64,000 nucleotides of DNA from DRPN01 sp964599235 (GTDB lineage: Bacteria > Bacteroidota > Bacteroidia > Bacteroidales > VadinHA17): positions 1 through 64,000 of the forward strand of contig CAZRDX010000022.1 in the NCBI GenBank assembly GCA_964599235.1, in the 5' to 3' direction. Each line of letters starts with the position of its first letter. The stretch's first letter is position 1. The notes under the pieces were generated by a model. It did no database searches. It was not told the DNA's origin and saw only the letters and a program-made list of their open reading frames with translations. The position numbers and the translations under genes were made by a program. This document shows, in pieces, positions 46,253 to 55,044 of this stretch.

Positions 46253-46375
46253 TCCAAAAATAAGAACTTTTCACGTACCGGCCACAGACGGTTCAGGCCG
46301 GGGAAAGATGTTCAAAAATCGCCGGAACATCTGACCTATTTTTTCTTATCTTTATCTCGTCGTATTGGTCCGCGG

Positions 46376-49300
46376 ATGAAGAAAATTTTACCATTACTGT
46401 TGCTAAGTCTCACCCTGTCGCTGGGAGCCCAACGTATTCCTTTCGACAACTACAACATCCACAACGGACTGCCACAAAACTCGGTTTTCGATATCATTCA
46501 GGACCAGCGGGGTTATCTGTGGTTTGCCACGCAGGTGGGAGCTGCACGTTTCGACGGGCGGGAGTTCCTTAATTTTTATTCCACCGAAGGGCTTCCCGAC
46601 AACTATGTCAACTGTCTTCTGTGCGATCATCAGGGCAACATCTGGTTTGGCACCGACGGCGGCGGTATCGGTATCTACGACGGGCAGGAGATCCGCACCA
46701 TCAACCGTCTGAAAGGGCTGGTGAGCGATCAGGTGGAGGAACTGCATGAGGACAGCCGGCACAGGATCTGGGTCAGGACCCATTACGGCATCTCCTGTAT
46801 CCTCAACAACGATACCGTACTGCGCTACGACCAGCACAACGGCCTGCTCCACAACAACGTGATATGCATGTTCGAGGACCGTCAGGGAAGGATGTGGTTC
46901 GGCACCCAACGCGGCATCACCGTCATCGACGGCGACAGCCTCATCAACCACGACCTGGGAGATGTGATCTGGGGCATCGACCAGGACCGGCAGGGGAACT
47001 ACTGGATCGCCACCCAGACCTCCGGCGTTTATCGATACGACGGTAAACGTTTCCGCCACTACACGCAGGACGACGGCCTGGCCAGCAACATCGTCATCTC
47101 CGTCTATGTCGACAGCAGCGACCGTATTTGGTTCGGCACCTACCAGGGCGGCGTCTCCATGTTCGACGGCAGGCATTTCGTCAACCATCGTGAGAACGGG
47201 CTCACCAACGAGGTGATCATGGGTTTCTACGAGGACAGCCGCGGCATCCTCTGGTGCCGTCCCAATGAGGATGGCCTCTACCGTATGGTGAACGGCCGCT
47301 TTCGTCATCTAGACAAGAAGAACGGTCTGGTGGACAACTATGTGCTGAAGATCTTCGAGGACAGCCAGCACAATCTCTGGTTCGGCACCCTGGGCGGCGG
47401 CGTCTCCGAGCTGGCGAAGTTCACCTTCGAAGTCTTCCAGGATGTGGACGGCCTGCCCGACAACAGTGTCTTCTCGGTGGCCATGGACAGCAGCGGCAAC
47501 ATCTGGGCCGGCACCAACGCCGGAGTGGTGCGCTACGACGGCGAAAAGTTCATCACCTACAGCAAAGAACAGGGTCTCCCCGACTATACCGTCACCCACA
47601 TCCTCCAGGACAGCCGGGGCGATATCTGGACCTCCAGCTACGCTACTCTCTCCCGTATCCGCGGCGACCGGGTCACCAATTATTCCGACACGTCGGTACT
47701 CAACCAGAAGATCATTTACGATCTGGCACTCGATGAGCATGACGGCATCTGGTGTGCCACGGAAGAAGGTGTCTATTATTTCCGCGACGGTCGTTTCTCG
47801 GCCCCTTTCTCCGGCGAGAAGATACAGCAGCTGAAGATCCCCGGCATCCTTTACCGCCAAGGGGTGTTGTGGCTGGCCACCCGCCGGGGTGTTTACAAGT
47901 ATGACCTGTCAAGGAAAGCCTGGCAGCGTTTCACCACCCGCCAGGGACTCCCTTCCGACAAGTGCCGCGACATCACCTTTGACAAACGGGGAGGCTTGTG
48001 GGTGGCCACCGACGGCGGGCTGGCCCACCTGCAGCCCGTCGACACCGGTTACACCATCCGGGCCCTGACCACACGCGACGGTCTGGCCTCCAACACCATC
48101 TACTTCGTCATCGACGACGGCCTCGGGCGCATCTGGGCAGGCCACGAGAAAGGGCTCAACCGCATCGACCTCAGCACAGGCCGTATCAGTTTCTACGGCA
48201 CGCTCGAGGGGTTCACTCCTCTGGAGACCAACCAAGGTGCCGTGGCCCGCGGCCGCGACCATCAGCTTTGGATAGGTACCGTCGCCGGCCTCGCCCACTG
48301 GGACCCCCGCTACGAGAGAAAGACCTCCCAGCCCCCCCTTACCTTCCTGCGCAGAATCCTCCTCTTCAACAAAGACATCGATCTCACCCAGTACTGTGAC
48401 AGCCTCGACCCCGTCACCCACCTCCCCGTCAACCTCGTGCTGCCCTTCAACAAAAACACCATCACTTTCGAATACATCGGCATCCATTTCACCATCCCGC
48501 AGAAAATCCGTTACAGCTACTTCCTGAAAAACTACGACCAGGACTGGTCACCCCCCACCTCAAGCAACAAGGTGACCTACAAAAAGATCCCTCCGGGACA
48601 ATACACTTTCATGGTGAAAGCGGTCAACGCCGACGGGGTATGGAACCGCCGGCCCTATACTTTCTCTTTCCGCATCCACCCCCCCTTCTACCAGTCGACC
48701 TGGTTCATCCTCCTGATGGTGATCTTGGCCGTTTACCTGGTCTATCTCATCATCAAGATCCGGGAAAAACAGCTCATCCGTGAAAAAAGGATCCTGGAGG
48801 AAAAAGTACGGGAACGCACGGCCGAGATCGAGAAACAGAAGTCGGAGATCGAGAAACAGCGCGACCAGATCGCCCAGCAGAACCGCGAGATCAAAGACAG
48901 CATCCATTATGCCAAGCGGATCCAGTCGGCTGTCCTGCCTGACGAACGTATCCTGGCCGAAGCGGTGAAGGATTATTTCATCCTTTTCCGTCCTCGTGAC
49001 ATTGTCTCGGGCGACTTCTACTGGTTCTACCGCCACGAGAACTACCTGGTGGTAGCGGCGGCCGACTGCACGGGTCACGGTGTCCCCGGTGCTTTCATGA
49101 GCATGCTGGGGATGAGCCTTCTCAATGAGATCATGAACAAGGACCGTATCTTCGAGGCCCACCGCATCCTCAACAAGCTGCGCGACTACATCAAGCTCAT
49201 GCTGGGCCAGACCGGCAAGAGCGACGAAGCCAAGGACGGCATGGACATGGCCCTCGTGGTGCTCGACCTCGAAAAAAGGGTCATGCAGTACGCCGGAGCC

Positions 49301-49639
49301 TACAACCCCCTGATCCTCATCCGGAACAACCAACTCATCGAATACAAGGGCGACAAAATGCCCATAGGCATCCAGGTCAACGAAAAAGAGTCCTTCACCA
49401 ACCACGTCATCGAGATGCAGGAAAACGACCGCTTTTACATCTTCTCCGACGGTTATGCCGACCAGTTCGGCGGACCCGACGGGGCCAAGTTCAAGACACG
49501 TCCTTTCAAGAACCTCCTGCTCGAGATCCATCAACGCCCCATGGAAGAACAAAAAAAGATCCTCGAACAACGTCTTCTCGAATGGATGGGAAACGAACCC
49601 CAGATCGACGATATCCTCGTCATCGGCATCCACATCTGA
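46376..49639 (+). CDS. Sensor with two-component-type beta-propeller, Y_Y_Y domain and SpoIIE phosphatase
   Basis: 1087 residues from the ATG at 46376 (MKKILPLLLLSLTLSLGAQ, signal peptide); the open frame 2 kb upstream is antisense to the M1 gene. About a dozen Reg_prop repeats (QDQRGYLWFATQVGAARFDG, EDRQGRMWFGTQRGITVIDG) make a periplasmic double propeller to about residue 670. A Y_Y_Y domain (PPGQYTFMVKAVNADGVW), one membrane helix (TWFILLMVILAVYLVYLIIK, about 775), a coiled coil (AEIEKQKSEIEKQRDQIAQQ) and a SpoIIE-type PP2C domain (GDFYWFYRHENYLVVAAADC, GHGVPGAFMSMLG, RFYIFSDGYADQFGG) follow. It should sense an outside ligand and dephosphorylate an anti-anti-sigma-type protein. No partner lies nearby. 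Confidence 0.92.
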   Translation: MKKILPLLLLSLTLSLGAQRIPFDNYNIHNGLPQNSVFDIIQDQRGYLWFATQVGAARFDGREFLNFYSTEGLPDNYVNCLLCDHQGNIWFGTDGGGIGIYDGQEIRTINRLKGLVSDQVEELHEDSRHRIWVRTHYGISCILNNDTVLRYDQHNGLLHNNVICMFEDRQGRMWFGTQRGITVIDGDSLINHDLGDVIWGIDQDRQGNYWIATQTSGVYRYDGKRFRHYTQDDGLASNIVISVYVDSSDRIWFGTYQGGVSMFDGRHFVNHRENGLTNEVIMGFYEDSRGILWCRPNEDGLYRMVNGRFRHLDKKNGLVDNYVLKIFEDSQHNLWFGTLGGGVSELAKFTFEVFQDVDGLPDNSVFSVAMDSSGNIWAGTNAGVVRYDGEKFITYSKEQGLPDYTVTHILQDSRGDIWTSSYATLSRIRGDRVTNYSDTSVLNQKIIYDLALDEHDGIWCATEEGVYYFRDGRFSAPFSGEKIQQLKIPGILYRQGVLWLATRRGVYKYDLSRKAWQRFTTRQGLPSDKCRDITFDKRGGLWVATDGGLAHLQPVDTGYTIRALTTRDGLASNTIYFVIDDGLGRIWAGHEKGLNRIDLSTGRISFYGTLEGFTPLETNQGAVARGRDHQLWIGTVAGLAHWDPRYERKTSQPPLTFLRRILLFNKDIDLTQYCDSLDPVTHLPVNLVLPFNKNTITFEYIGIHFTIPQKIRYSYFLKNYDQDWSPPTSSNKVTYKKIPPGQYTFMVKAVNADGVWNRRPYTFSFRIHPPFYQSTWFILLMVILAVYLVYLIIKIREKQLIREKRILEEKVRERTAEIEKQKSEIEKQRDQIAQQNREIKDSIHYAKRIQSAVLPDERILAEAVKDYFILFRPRDIVSGDFYWFYRHENYLVVAAADCTGHGVPGAFMSMLGMSLLNEIMNKDRIFEAHRILNKLRDYIKLMLGQTGKSDEAKDGMDMALVVLDLEKRVMQYAGAYNPLILIRNNQLIEYKGDKMPIGIQVNEKESFTNHVIEMQENDRFYIFSDGYADQFGGPDGAKFKTRPFKNLLLEIHQRPMEEQKKILEQRLLEWMGNEPQIDDILVIGIHI

Positions 49640-49810
49640 CCCGGAGCGCTCCGTTGGTCCCACGAGGAACCCCTTCTGTCAAAAAAGCTCACCACCCCCA
49701 ACCCGCCTCACTGCTTTTGCCCCCTTTTTCCGTAACTTTCATACGCGAAAAACGTATCAAGGCACAGAACCCGACCCGATAAGAATCATGAACCTAAAAC
49801 CTGATCGCTT

Positions 49811-52411
49811 ATGAAAAAAAGAATTCTACCCGCTTCGTTGCTCCTTCTGGTCCTGCTCCTGCCAACGTATGATCTGCAGGCACAGGGAATGATGAAAGGC
49901 AACTGGATGAAGAACTGGGGCGGCGAAGGGCTGCTGGAGAACTATATCCAGGTCACCGGCAACGGCAATATCCTTCAGACCGGCGTATTCAACGGCAGCA
50001 CCTTTTCGATGGGCCCCTACACACTGAACCTGGAAGGTCAGGCTAATCTTTATGCTGCCATGATCAGCCCCATGGGCATGCCCTTGTGGGTAAAACAGTT
50101 CATCACCTATAGCTCCTGGGATTTCCAGTATCTGGGCAGCCATGTGGATGCACTGGGATATCTCTATTTTGTGGGCAGTTATGCCGACACGACCATGACG
50201 GTCGACGGTGCCCTGTTGCGGGATGATGACTCCAACACCAAGGTCTTTCTCAGCATCTTCGACAACGGTGGCAAGTTGCTGAACCTGACCAACCCTCTTC
50301 CTCCCGACAACACGGCAGCCATCTACCCCACCTGCATCTCATGGAGCCCCGACGGGATGCGAATGGCCATCGGCGGTTACTTCGAAGGCGACAGCCTCTA
50401 TGCCGGAGACATCACTCTAAAAGGCCTCCCCGGCAACTACAAAATGTTCCTTTTCATGTTCGACCGCAACGGTTCACCTTTATGGGGTGTCACCAACGAA
50501 GTGGTGATGGATCAGGGAGAACCTTCTTCTGATATCACCCCCTCGCGGATCACCTTTGATATGCAGGGGGGCGTAACCGTCAGTGGTACTTTCAGCGGCA
50601 CCGACATCGTGTTCGGCGAGGACACCATTGCAGGCAGCCAGAACGCCAGCGGCGTGATGCTGGTCCATTACGATGCCGAAGGGAAATACATCTGGAGCAC
50701 GGGTGACGCTCCCGGCGACTACATGAACTACATGAACTTCAGCCAGGTGCTGACCACCGAGGATGGCGGACTGCTGGTGTCCGGCGTGTTCGGCCCCGGA
50801 GAGATCAGCCTCGGCGACGTACCTCTCACCAGCCCCAACAACAGCAGCTATTTCCTCTACCGCTTCTCAGCTCAGGGTACCGTGATGTGGTCACAAATGC
50901 TTAACACCAGCCAGGGAGGACAATACAAGGAGCAGGGGTCCACGAAAGCCTCCACGCTCAACATGTTCACCAAGGACAACGACATCGCCCTCGACGCCAA
51001 CGGGGACATTTATCTGGTAGGCTACTTCAACACCGATGTGCTGGACTTCCCCGGTGATGAGTATGACCTGACCAGGCATTCTTCCCACGACGTCGACCAG
51101 TTCGTTGCCCGTTACGGTGCCGACGGCACCTTCCGATGGGCCAAGACCATCGCCAGTAACAGATACGGTCCTCCAAAGATCCTGATCAACTACGACGGAT
51201 CGCTCTTTGTTTGCGATTTTGCCCCGGATACCCTCTTCCTCGACGGAGACACCCTGGCTCCCGAAGCCAACGGATCGGTCACCTACGTCGCAGGATTCGC
51301 CTATGACGGCACCACGATCTTCAAGGAAGCCATTTACGGCGATGACGGCTCCTACATGGAGGTCATGGACTTCGGCATGAACAGCCGCAACAATCTGTAT
51401 GTCCTGGGCACCTTTAACGGGAACATTCAGCTGGGAAGGATCACCCTTTCGCCGGCTTATAACAACAACCTGTTCCTGGCCAACCTCTCCCCCAAGACCT
51501 TCCTGCAGGGGATCGTGGTGGACAATGCCGGGAATCCTGTAAACCCGGGGATGGTGAGCCTGATCCGGCTGGGACGTTCCGGCATGGCCCCGCAAGCCGA
51601 TGTGGCCTACCTCCAGACCACCGGCACCTTTATATTCCGCGATTTCGTCTACGGCAATTATCTGATCTATGCCCTGCCCGATGCGGACGTGTACAGCGAT
51701 TATGTAGGCACCTATCTGGGTGACACCCCGTTGTGGTTCGAGGCAGACACTTTCTCCGCCCTCTCCGACACCACCCGGGGTTATGTTATCCGGCTTGCAC
51801 AGCTCAACCAAGATCTTACCGGGGAAGGGGTGATCGAAGGGGCCATCTACCTCGACACCACCGGCACCGGCACGCGCAAGTCGTTCAACCTCGAAGGAGA
51901 GCCGGTGAAAAAGGTCAAGGTGATCCTCATCGGCGTTCAAAAGAGCGACGATAACATCATCGCATGGGCATATACCGACGAGGACGGTCAGTACCGTTTT
52001 GAGAACGTTCCCGACGGCAACTACACCATCATGGTCGACATCCCCGGCCTGCCTCTCGATACCACCTACAACGTTTCGGTGACAGGCGGCATCATTTCGG
52101 GGCTCGACTTCCTGGTGACCGACACCAGCATCACCATCGCCAAGACCAGCGGCATTGCCTGGCCGCTGCTGCCCGTGGAAACAATGGAGGTATGGCCCAA
52201 CCCCACCACCGGCCCGGTGACCCTCCGTGCCACCGACATGCCGGGTGCCGAAGTCTCCCTCTTCAACCTGAGCGGACAGATACTCATGACCTTCCGCCTC
52301 GACAGGGAAGAACAACACCTCGACCTCTCCGGCCTGCCCAATGGGATCTACTACCTGAAAGCTTACAAGGGCAACCGCATAGGGCTGGCCCGCCTGATCA
52401 TTCAACGCTGA
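49811..52411 (+). CDS. Large T9SS-exported protein with propeller-like repeats and prealbumin-like domains
   Basis: 866 residues. The signal peptide (MKKRILPASLLLLVLLLPTY) is followed by about 500 residues of strand-rich repeats (GNGNILQTGVFNGSTFSMG, DANGDIYLVGYFNTDVLDFP, NSRNNLYVLGTFNGNIQLGR) that resemble SBBP-type propeller units. Near residue 570 a carboxypeptidase-regulatory-like domain (GIVVDNAGNPVNPGMVSLIR) and near 690 an SdrD B-like one (TGTRKSFNLEGEPVKKVKV, DGQYRFENVPDGNYTIMVD) come next. The last 75 residues (MEVWPNPTTGPVTLRA ... LSGLPNGIYYLKAY) are a type A sorting domain. Function unknown; likely a surface or secreted protein. It follows the SpoIIE sensor by 171 bp with a possible -7 element (TAACTTTC, 49733-49740). 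Confidence 0.85.
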   Translation: MKKRILPASLLLLVLLLPTYDLQAQGMMKGNWMKNWGGEGLLENYIQVTGNGNILQTGVFNGSTFSMGPYTLNLEGQANLYAAMISPMGMPLWVKQFITYSSWDFQYLGSHVDALGYLYFVGSYADTTMTVDGALLRDDDSNTKVFLSIFDNGGKLLNLTNPLPPDNTAAIYPTCISWSPDGMRMAIGGYFEGDSLYAGDITLKGLPGNYKMFLFMFDRNGSPLWGVTNEVVMDQGEPSSDITPSRITFDMQGGVTVSGTFSGTDIVFGEDTIAGSQNASGVMLVHYDAEGKYIWSTGDAPGDYMNYMNFSQVLTTEDGGLLVSGVFGPGEISLGDVPLTSPNNSSYFLYRFSAQGTVMWSQMLNTSQGGQYKEQGSTKASTLNMFTKDNDIALDANGDIYLVGYFNTDVLDFPGDEYDLTRHSSHDVDQFVARYGADGTFRWAKTIASNRYGPPKILINYDGSLFVCDFAPDTLFLDGDTLAPEANGSVTYVAGFAYDGTTIFKEAIYGDDGSYMEVMDFGMNSRNNLYVLGTFNGNIQLGRITLSPAYNNNLFLANLSPKTFLQGIVVDNAGNPVNPGMVSLIRLGRSGMAPQADVAYLQTTGTFIFRDFVYGNYLIYALPDADVYSDYVGTYLGDTPLWFEADTFSALSDTTRGYVIRLAQLNQDLTGEGVIEGAIYLDTTGTGTRKSFNLEGEPVKKVKVILIGVQKSDDNIIAWAYTDEDGQYRFENVPDGNYTIMVDIPGLPLDTTYNVSVTGGIISGLDFLVTDTSITIAKTSGIAWPLLPVETMEVWPNPTTGPVTLRATDMPGAEVSLFNLSGQILMTFRLDREEQHLDLSGLPNGIYYLKAYKGNRIGLARLIIQR

Positions 52412-52432
52412 CGAAGCTTATCAACCCTGCCG

Positions 52433-52460
52433 AAAGCTGCCCGGACCCGGGCAGCTTTTT
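52433..52460 (+). terminator. Terminator of the 49811-52411 gene
   Basis: AAAGCTGCCCG (52433-52443), a GACC loop and CGGGCAGCTTT (52448-52458) form an 11-bp perfect stem with a T-run. It lies between two convergent genes and serves the plus strand. Confidence 0.88.
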
Positions 52461-52472
52461 TTTTGACAGGCA

Positions 52473-53669
52473 TTATCTCGCGTTGCGCAGGGAATCGAAC
52501 CAGTGAACGGCTCCGATGAAAGAAGGGGTCACCGACGAGTCATGGTTCCCTCCTTCGATGGTGACCAGCGTGACCTCTTTTCCGCCGAGCCGCAGGAGCT
52601 CTTCTTTCGCCTTCACAGCATTCCAGTAAGGGACGGTCATATCCCTGTCGCCGTGATACAGTCGCACCGGTGCGGCCGGAACCCAGTCGAGCAGGCTGTT
52701 CGCCTGCAACACCTCCGTCAGCCAGGGCGTACCACCCGCCTCATAGGCAGCCGTGAAATCGCCCCGTAACAGAGAATCGATCTGCACCGGCAGTCTGTTG
52801 TTGATCTCTCCGATGGTATGCGCCCCATCGAACAGACCGGGGATCATTGCAGCATAGGGAGCACGGAAGATCGCAGCCAGCCTGTTCCAGTGATAGAAAC
52901 GGTCGTAGGCACACAAGGTGTAGGCAATGAAAGCGGGCGAACGGTAAACACCGTACGAAAGGATCGTATCCACCGTAAGCTTCAGATCGTACGAGCCGGC
53001 CATCGGCGCCGAGGCCATCACCTCCAGACCACCCGGAGCTCCGTACAACTCCATGGCTCGATGCACGGCCATGGTCACATACCCCCCTTCTGAATATCCG
53101 GCCAGATAAAGAGTCCCGTCAATGGTCAGCCCCCTCCCCCGGATATACTCCAGGACCGCCATGATCATGTCCGTGACATTGCCCGACAGAACATCCCGCA
53201 TGAGATAAGGATGCATCTCCCTTGAGACCCCCAGCCCAAGATAATCGGGAATGAGCGTAACATACCCTTCCGAACCCGTGATGAGCGACACCACCCCTTC
53301 ATTCAGCAACGGATCCTGCGAAGGAACATTCTCCCGCCGCGCAACAGTACCATGCTGAACGCTCAACAAAGGAAAGGACCCCGTACACTCCGGAACGACC
53401 AGCAACCCCGAGGCGGGAACCACTTTGCCCTCCGCATCCCTCGTGAGATAGACAAGCCGCACCGCAGCCACATCATACCTAAGCGTCACCCTGCCAACCC
53501 CTTCGATCCCACGCACGATCAACCGGACAAAAGCAGTATCGTAATGCCCCACCACCGTATCACTCACCAACATCCCCGGCCTCAGCGATACCCCCTTCTC
53601 CCCTCGATCACAAGAGAAAATAATGACCAACAAAAGCACCAACCACCCAACTTTCTTTATGTCTCTCAT
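52473..53669 (-). CDS. Secreted alpha/beta-hydrolase lipoprotein
   Basis: 398 residues. A lipoprotein signal (MRDIKKVGWLVLLLVIIFSC, Cys 20) anchors it in the envelope. The fold is an alpha/beta hydrolase: oxyanion strand FPLLSVQHGTVARRENVPSQ, nucleophile elbow LYLAGYSEGGYVTMAVHRAM (Ser about 195), Asp in PVRLYHGDRDMTVP and His in VTIEGGNHDSSV. The pattern recalls bacterial secretory lipases and esterases of the LIP type. The substrate is unknown. It is convergent with the T9SS gene and divergent from the PerR-like repressor gene. Confidence 0.88.
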   Translation of the reverse strand: MRDIKKVGWLVLLLVIIFSCDRGEKGVSLRPGMLVSDTVVGHYDTAFVRLIVRGIEGVGRVTLRYDVAAVRLVYLTRDAEGKVVPASGLLVVPECTGSFPLLSVQHGTVARRENVPSQDPLLNEGVVSLITGSEGYVTLIPDYLGLGVSREMHPYLMRDVLSGNVTDMIMAVLEYIRGRGLTIDGTLYLAGYSEGGYVTMAVHRAMELYGAPGGLEVMASAPMAGSYDLKLTVDTILSYGVYRSPAFIAYTLCAYDRFYHWNRLAAIFRAPYAAMIPGLFDGAHTIGEINNRLPVQIDSLLRGDFTAAYEAGGTPWLTEVLQANSLLDWVPAAPVRLYHGDRDMTVPYWNAVKAKEELLRLGGKEVTLVTIEGGNHDSSVTPSFIGAVHWFDSLRNAR

Positions 53670-53746
53670 CGCCTGATATTCAGATCATGAGACGGATTTT
53701 CTGCAAACATAATCATTTCATTTCCCAAAAAAAACACCAAAAAAAC

Positions 53747-53778
53747 TTTGCGGTCTCAGAAATATGTTATTAATTTGC
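53747..53778 (+). promoter_or_regulatory. Probable promoter of the perR-like gene
   Basis: TTTG at 53747-53750 is followed after 20 bp by TAATTTGC (53771-53778), which is close to, but one base short of, TAnnTTTG. The predicted start lies near 53785, so the inverted repeat at 53796-53808 would sit just downstream of it, a place suited to repression. Confidence 0.4.
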
Positions 53779-53795
53779 AACTGTTCTTATCTAAG

Positions 53796-53808
53796 AATAA
53801 TTATTATT
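53796..53808. promoter_or_regulatory. PerR/Fur-box-like 6-1-6 inverted repeat
   Basis: AATAAT-T-ATTATT is a perfect 6-1-6 inverted repeat 8 bp before the ATG of the PerR-like gene. The PerR consensus TTATAATnATTATAA differs by one base in each inner half. It probably mediates autoregulation and control of the downstream peroxiredoxin gene. Confidence 0.6.
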
Positions 53809-53816
53809 TAATATTC

Positions 53817-54266
53817 ATGAGAAACGGGAAAAGCATACAGGAGCGGTTGAGGGAGCATGGATTGAAGGTGACCCCGCAAAGGAAGGTGATCCTGGAGGTG
53901 ATCTCGGGGATGCGGAACCATCCCACCGCGGAGATGGTGATCAGTGAGGTCAAGCGTGTGGAACCTGACATCTCTTCCGGGACAGTTTACAAGACACTCG
54001 ATCTTTTCGTCGAGAAGGGCCTGATCCTGCGTATCAAGACCGACCGTGATGTCATGCGATATGATCCTTTTGTTGAACGCCATCATCATCTTTATCTGGA
54101 AGGGTCGGGCGAGATCGTCGATTTCGAGGATCATGAACTCAACCATTTGTTGGAGGAATATTTTCGCCGCAAGCAGATCCCGGGTATGGTGATCGAGGAT
54201 TACCGCGTGGAGATCAAGGCCCGCATTTCAGACACAAAACCATCGGCAAATTCATACAATCAATAA
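53817..54266 (+). CDS. perR: Fur-family peroxide regulator, PerR-like, without cysteines
   Basis: 149 residues from the ATG at 53817 (MRNGKSIQERLREHGLKVTP). The winged helix (KVTPQRKVILEVISGMRNHP, SSGTVYKTLDLFVEKGLILR) is typical of Fur proteins. The regulatory metal ligands align with PerR: His in RNHPTAE (H37), Asp in MRYDPF (D85), two His in ERHHHLYL (H91, H93) and Asp rather than Glu in EIVDFED (D104). There is no Cys in the whole protein, so the usual Cys4 structural zinc site is absent; I recall this from Leptospira PerR. The gene is followed after 25 bp by a peroxiredoxin gene and has a PerR-box-like repeat, which supports a peroxide-sensing repressor. Confidence 0.85.
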   Translation: MRNGKSIQERLREHGLKVTPQRKVILEVISGMRNHPTAEMVISEVKRVEPDISSGTVYKTLDLFVEKGLILRIKTDRDVMRYDPFVERHHHLYLEGSGEIVDFEDHELNHLLEEYFRRKQIPGMVIEDYRVEIKARISDTKPSANSYNQ

Positions 54267-54291
54267 TCAAAACCATCAAAAACAAAGAAAA

Positions 54292-54942
54292 ATGGAACAG
54301 AGAGAACACACTTTTCCGCTGTTAGGGGACAAGTTTCCCGAAATGGAAGTACAGACCACCCATGGGGTGAAAAGGCTTCCCGAGGATTACAAAGGCAAAT
54401 GGCTGGTATTGTTCAGTCATCCGGCCGACTTCACGCCGGTCTGCACCACCGAGTTCGTGGGTTTTGCCAAGTTGTACGACCAGTTCAAGGAGATCAACAC
54501 CGAACTGCTGGGGCTGTCGGTCGACCAGGTGTTTGCCCATATCAAGTGGCATGAGTGGATCAAGGAGAAGCTGGATGTGGAGATTCCCTTCCCGATCATT
54601 GCGGACAATCTGGGTACCGTTTCCAACAAGCTGGGTCTGCTGCACCCCGGCAAAGGCTCGACGACGGTGCGTGCGGTCTATGTGATGGACCCGGAAGGAA
54701 CGATCCGTCTGATCATTTACTATCCACAGGAGATCGGCAGGAACCTCGACGAGGTACTGCGTGCCGTGAAGGCACTGCAGGTGTCCGACAGCGAGGGTGT
54801 GGCCACGCCGGCCAACTGGCCCGAGAACGATTTCATGGGCAGCCGTGTGATCATCCCGCCCGCCACCGATGTCGAGACCGCCGAACAGCGCCTCAAAGAG
54901 TACGAATGTTACGACTGGTGGTTCTGCCACAAAGAAAGATAG
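54292..54942 (+). CDS. Peroxiredoxin, Prx6/archaeal type
   Basis: 216 residues (MEQREHTFPLLGDKFPEMEV). The peroxidatic Cys51 is in SHPADFTPVCTTEF. The C-terminal arm (IIPPATDVETAEQRL) ends in CYDWWFCHKER with Cys206 and Cys212. This resembles the archaeal thioredoxin peroxidase of Aeropyrum with its three Cys, so a resolving disulfide is possible even though the core belongs to the 1-Cys Prx6 group. It reduces H2O2 and organic peroxides. It is co-transcribed with the perR-like gene and followed by a strong terminator. Confidence 0.95.
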   Translation: MEQREHTFPLLGDKFPEMEVQTTHGVKRLPEDYKGKWLVLFSHPADFTPVCTTEFVGFAKLYDQFKEINTELLGLSVDQVFAHIKWHEWIKEKLDVEIPFPIIADNLGTVSNKLGLLHPGKGSTTVRAVYVMDPEGTIRLIIYYPQEIGRNLDEVLRAVKALQVSDSEGVATPANWPENDFMGSRVIIPPATDVETAEQRLKEYECYDWWFCHKER

Positions 54943-54960
54943 GATCCATCTGTACAACAA

Positions 54961-55001
54961 AAAGAAAGGCCTTCCCGGCAGCGGGAAGGCCTTTCTTTTT
55001 T
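54961..55001 (+). terminator. Terminator of the perR-prx unit
   Basis: A perfect 17-bp stem (54961-54977 with 54982-54998) around a GCAG loop, then T residues. It separates the stress pair from the exported phosphatase-like gene at 55045. Confidence 0.92.
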
Positions 55002-55044
55002 CCGCAGCGGGATTTTTTCGTATTTTAGCCAGGAGCCTTTCGCC

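Noticed and set aside
46255..46262. TATTTTTG as promoter of the M1 peptidase gene
   Set aside because: The box lies only 3 bp before the ATG, so the transcript would start inside the coding region; no -33 element was found.
44360..46375. Open plus-strand frame of about 670 codons in front of the SpoIIE sensor gene
   Set aside because: It is antisense to the M1 peptidase gene, has a shadow-like composition (rich in His, Arg, Pro and Asp) and no signal peptide; the sensor's own signal peptide begins at 46376.
49641..49652. CGGAGCGCTCCG palindrome as terminator of the sensor gene
   Set aside because: No loop-forming spacing and no T-run follow.
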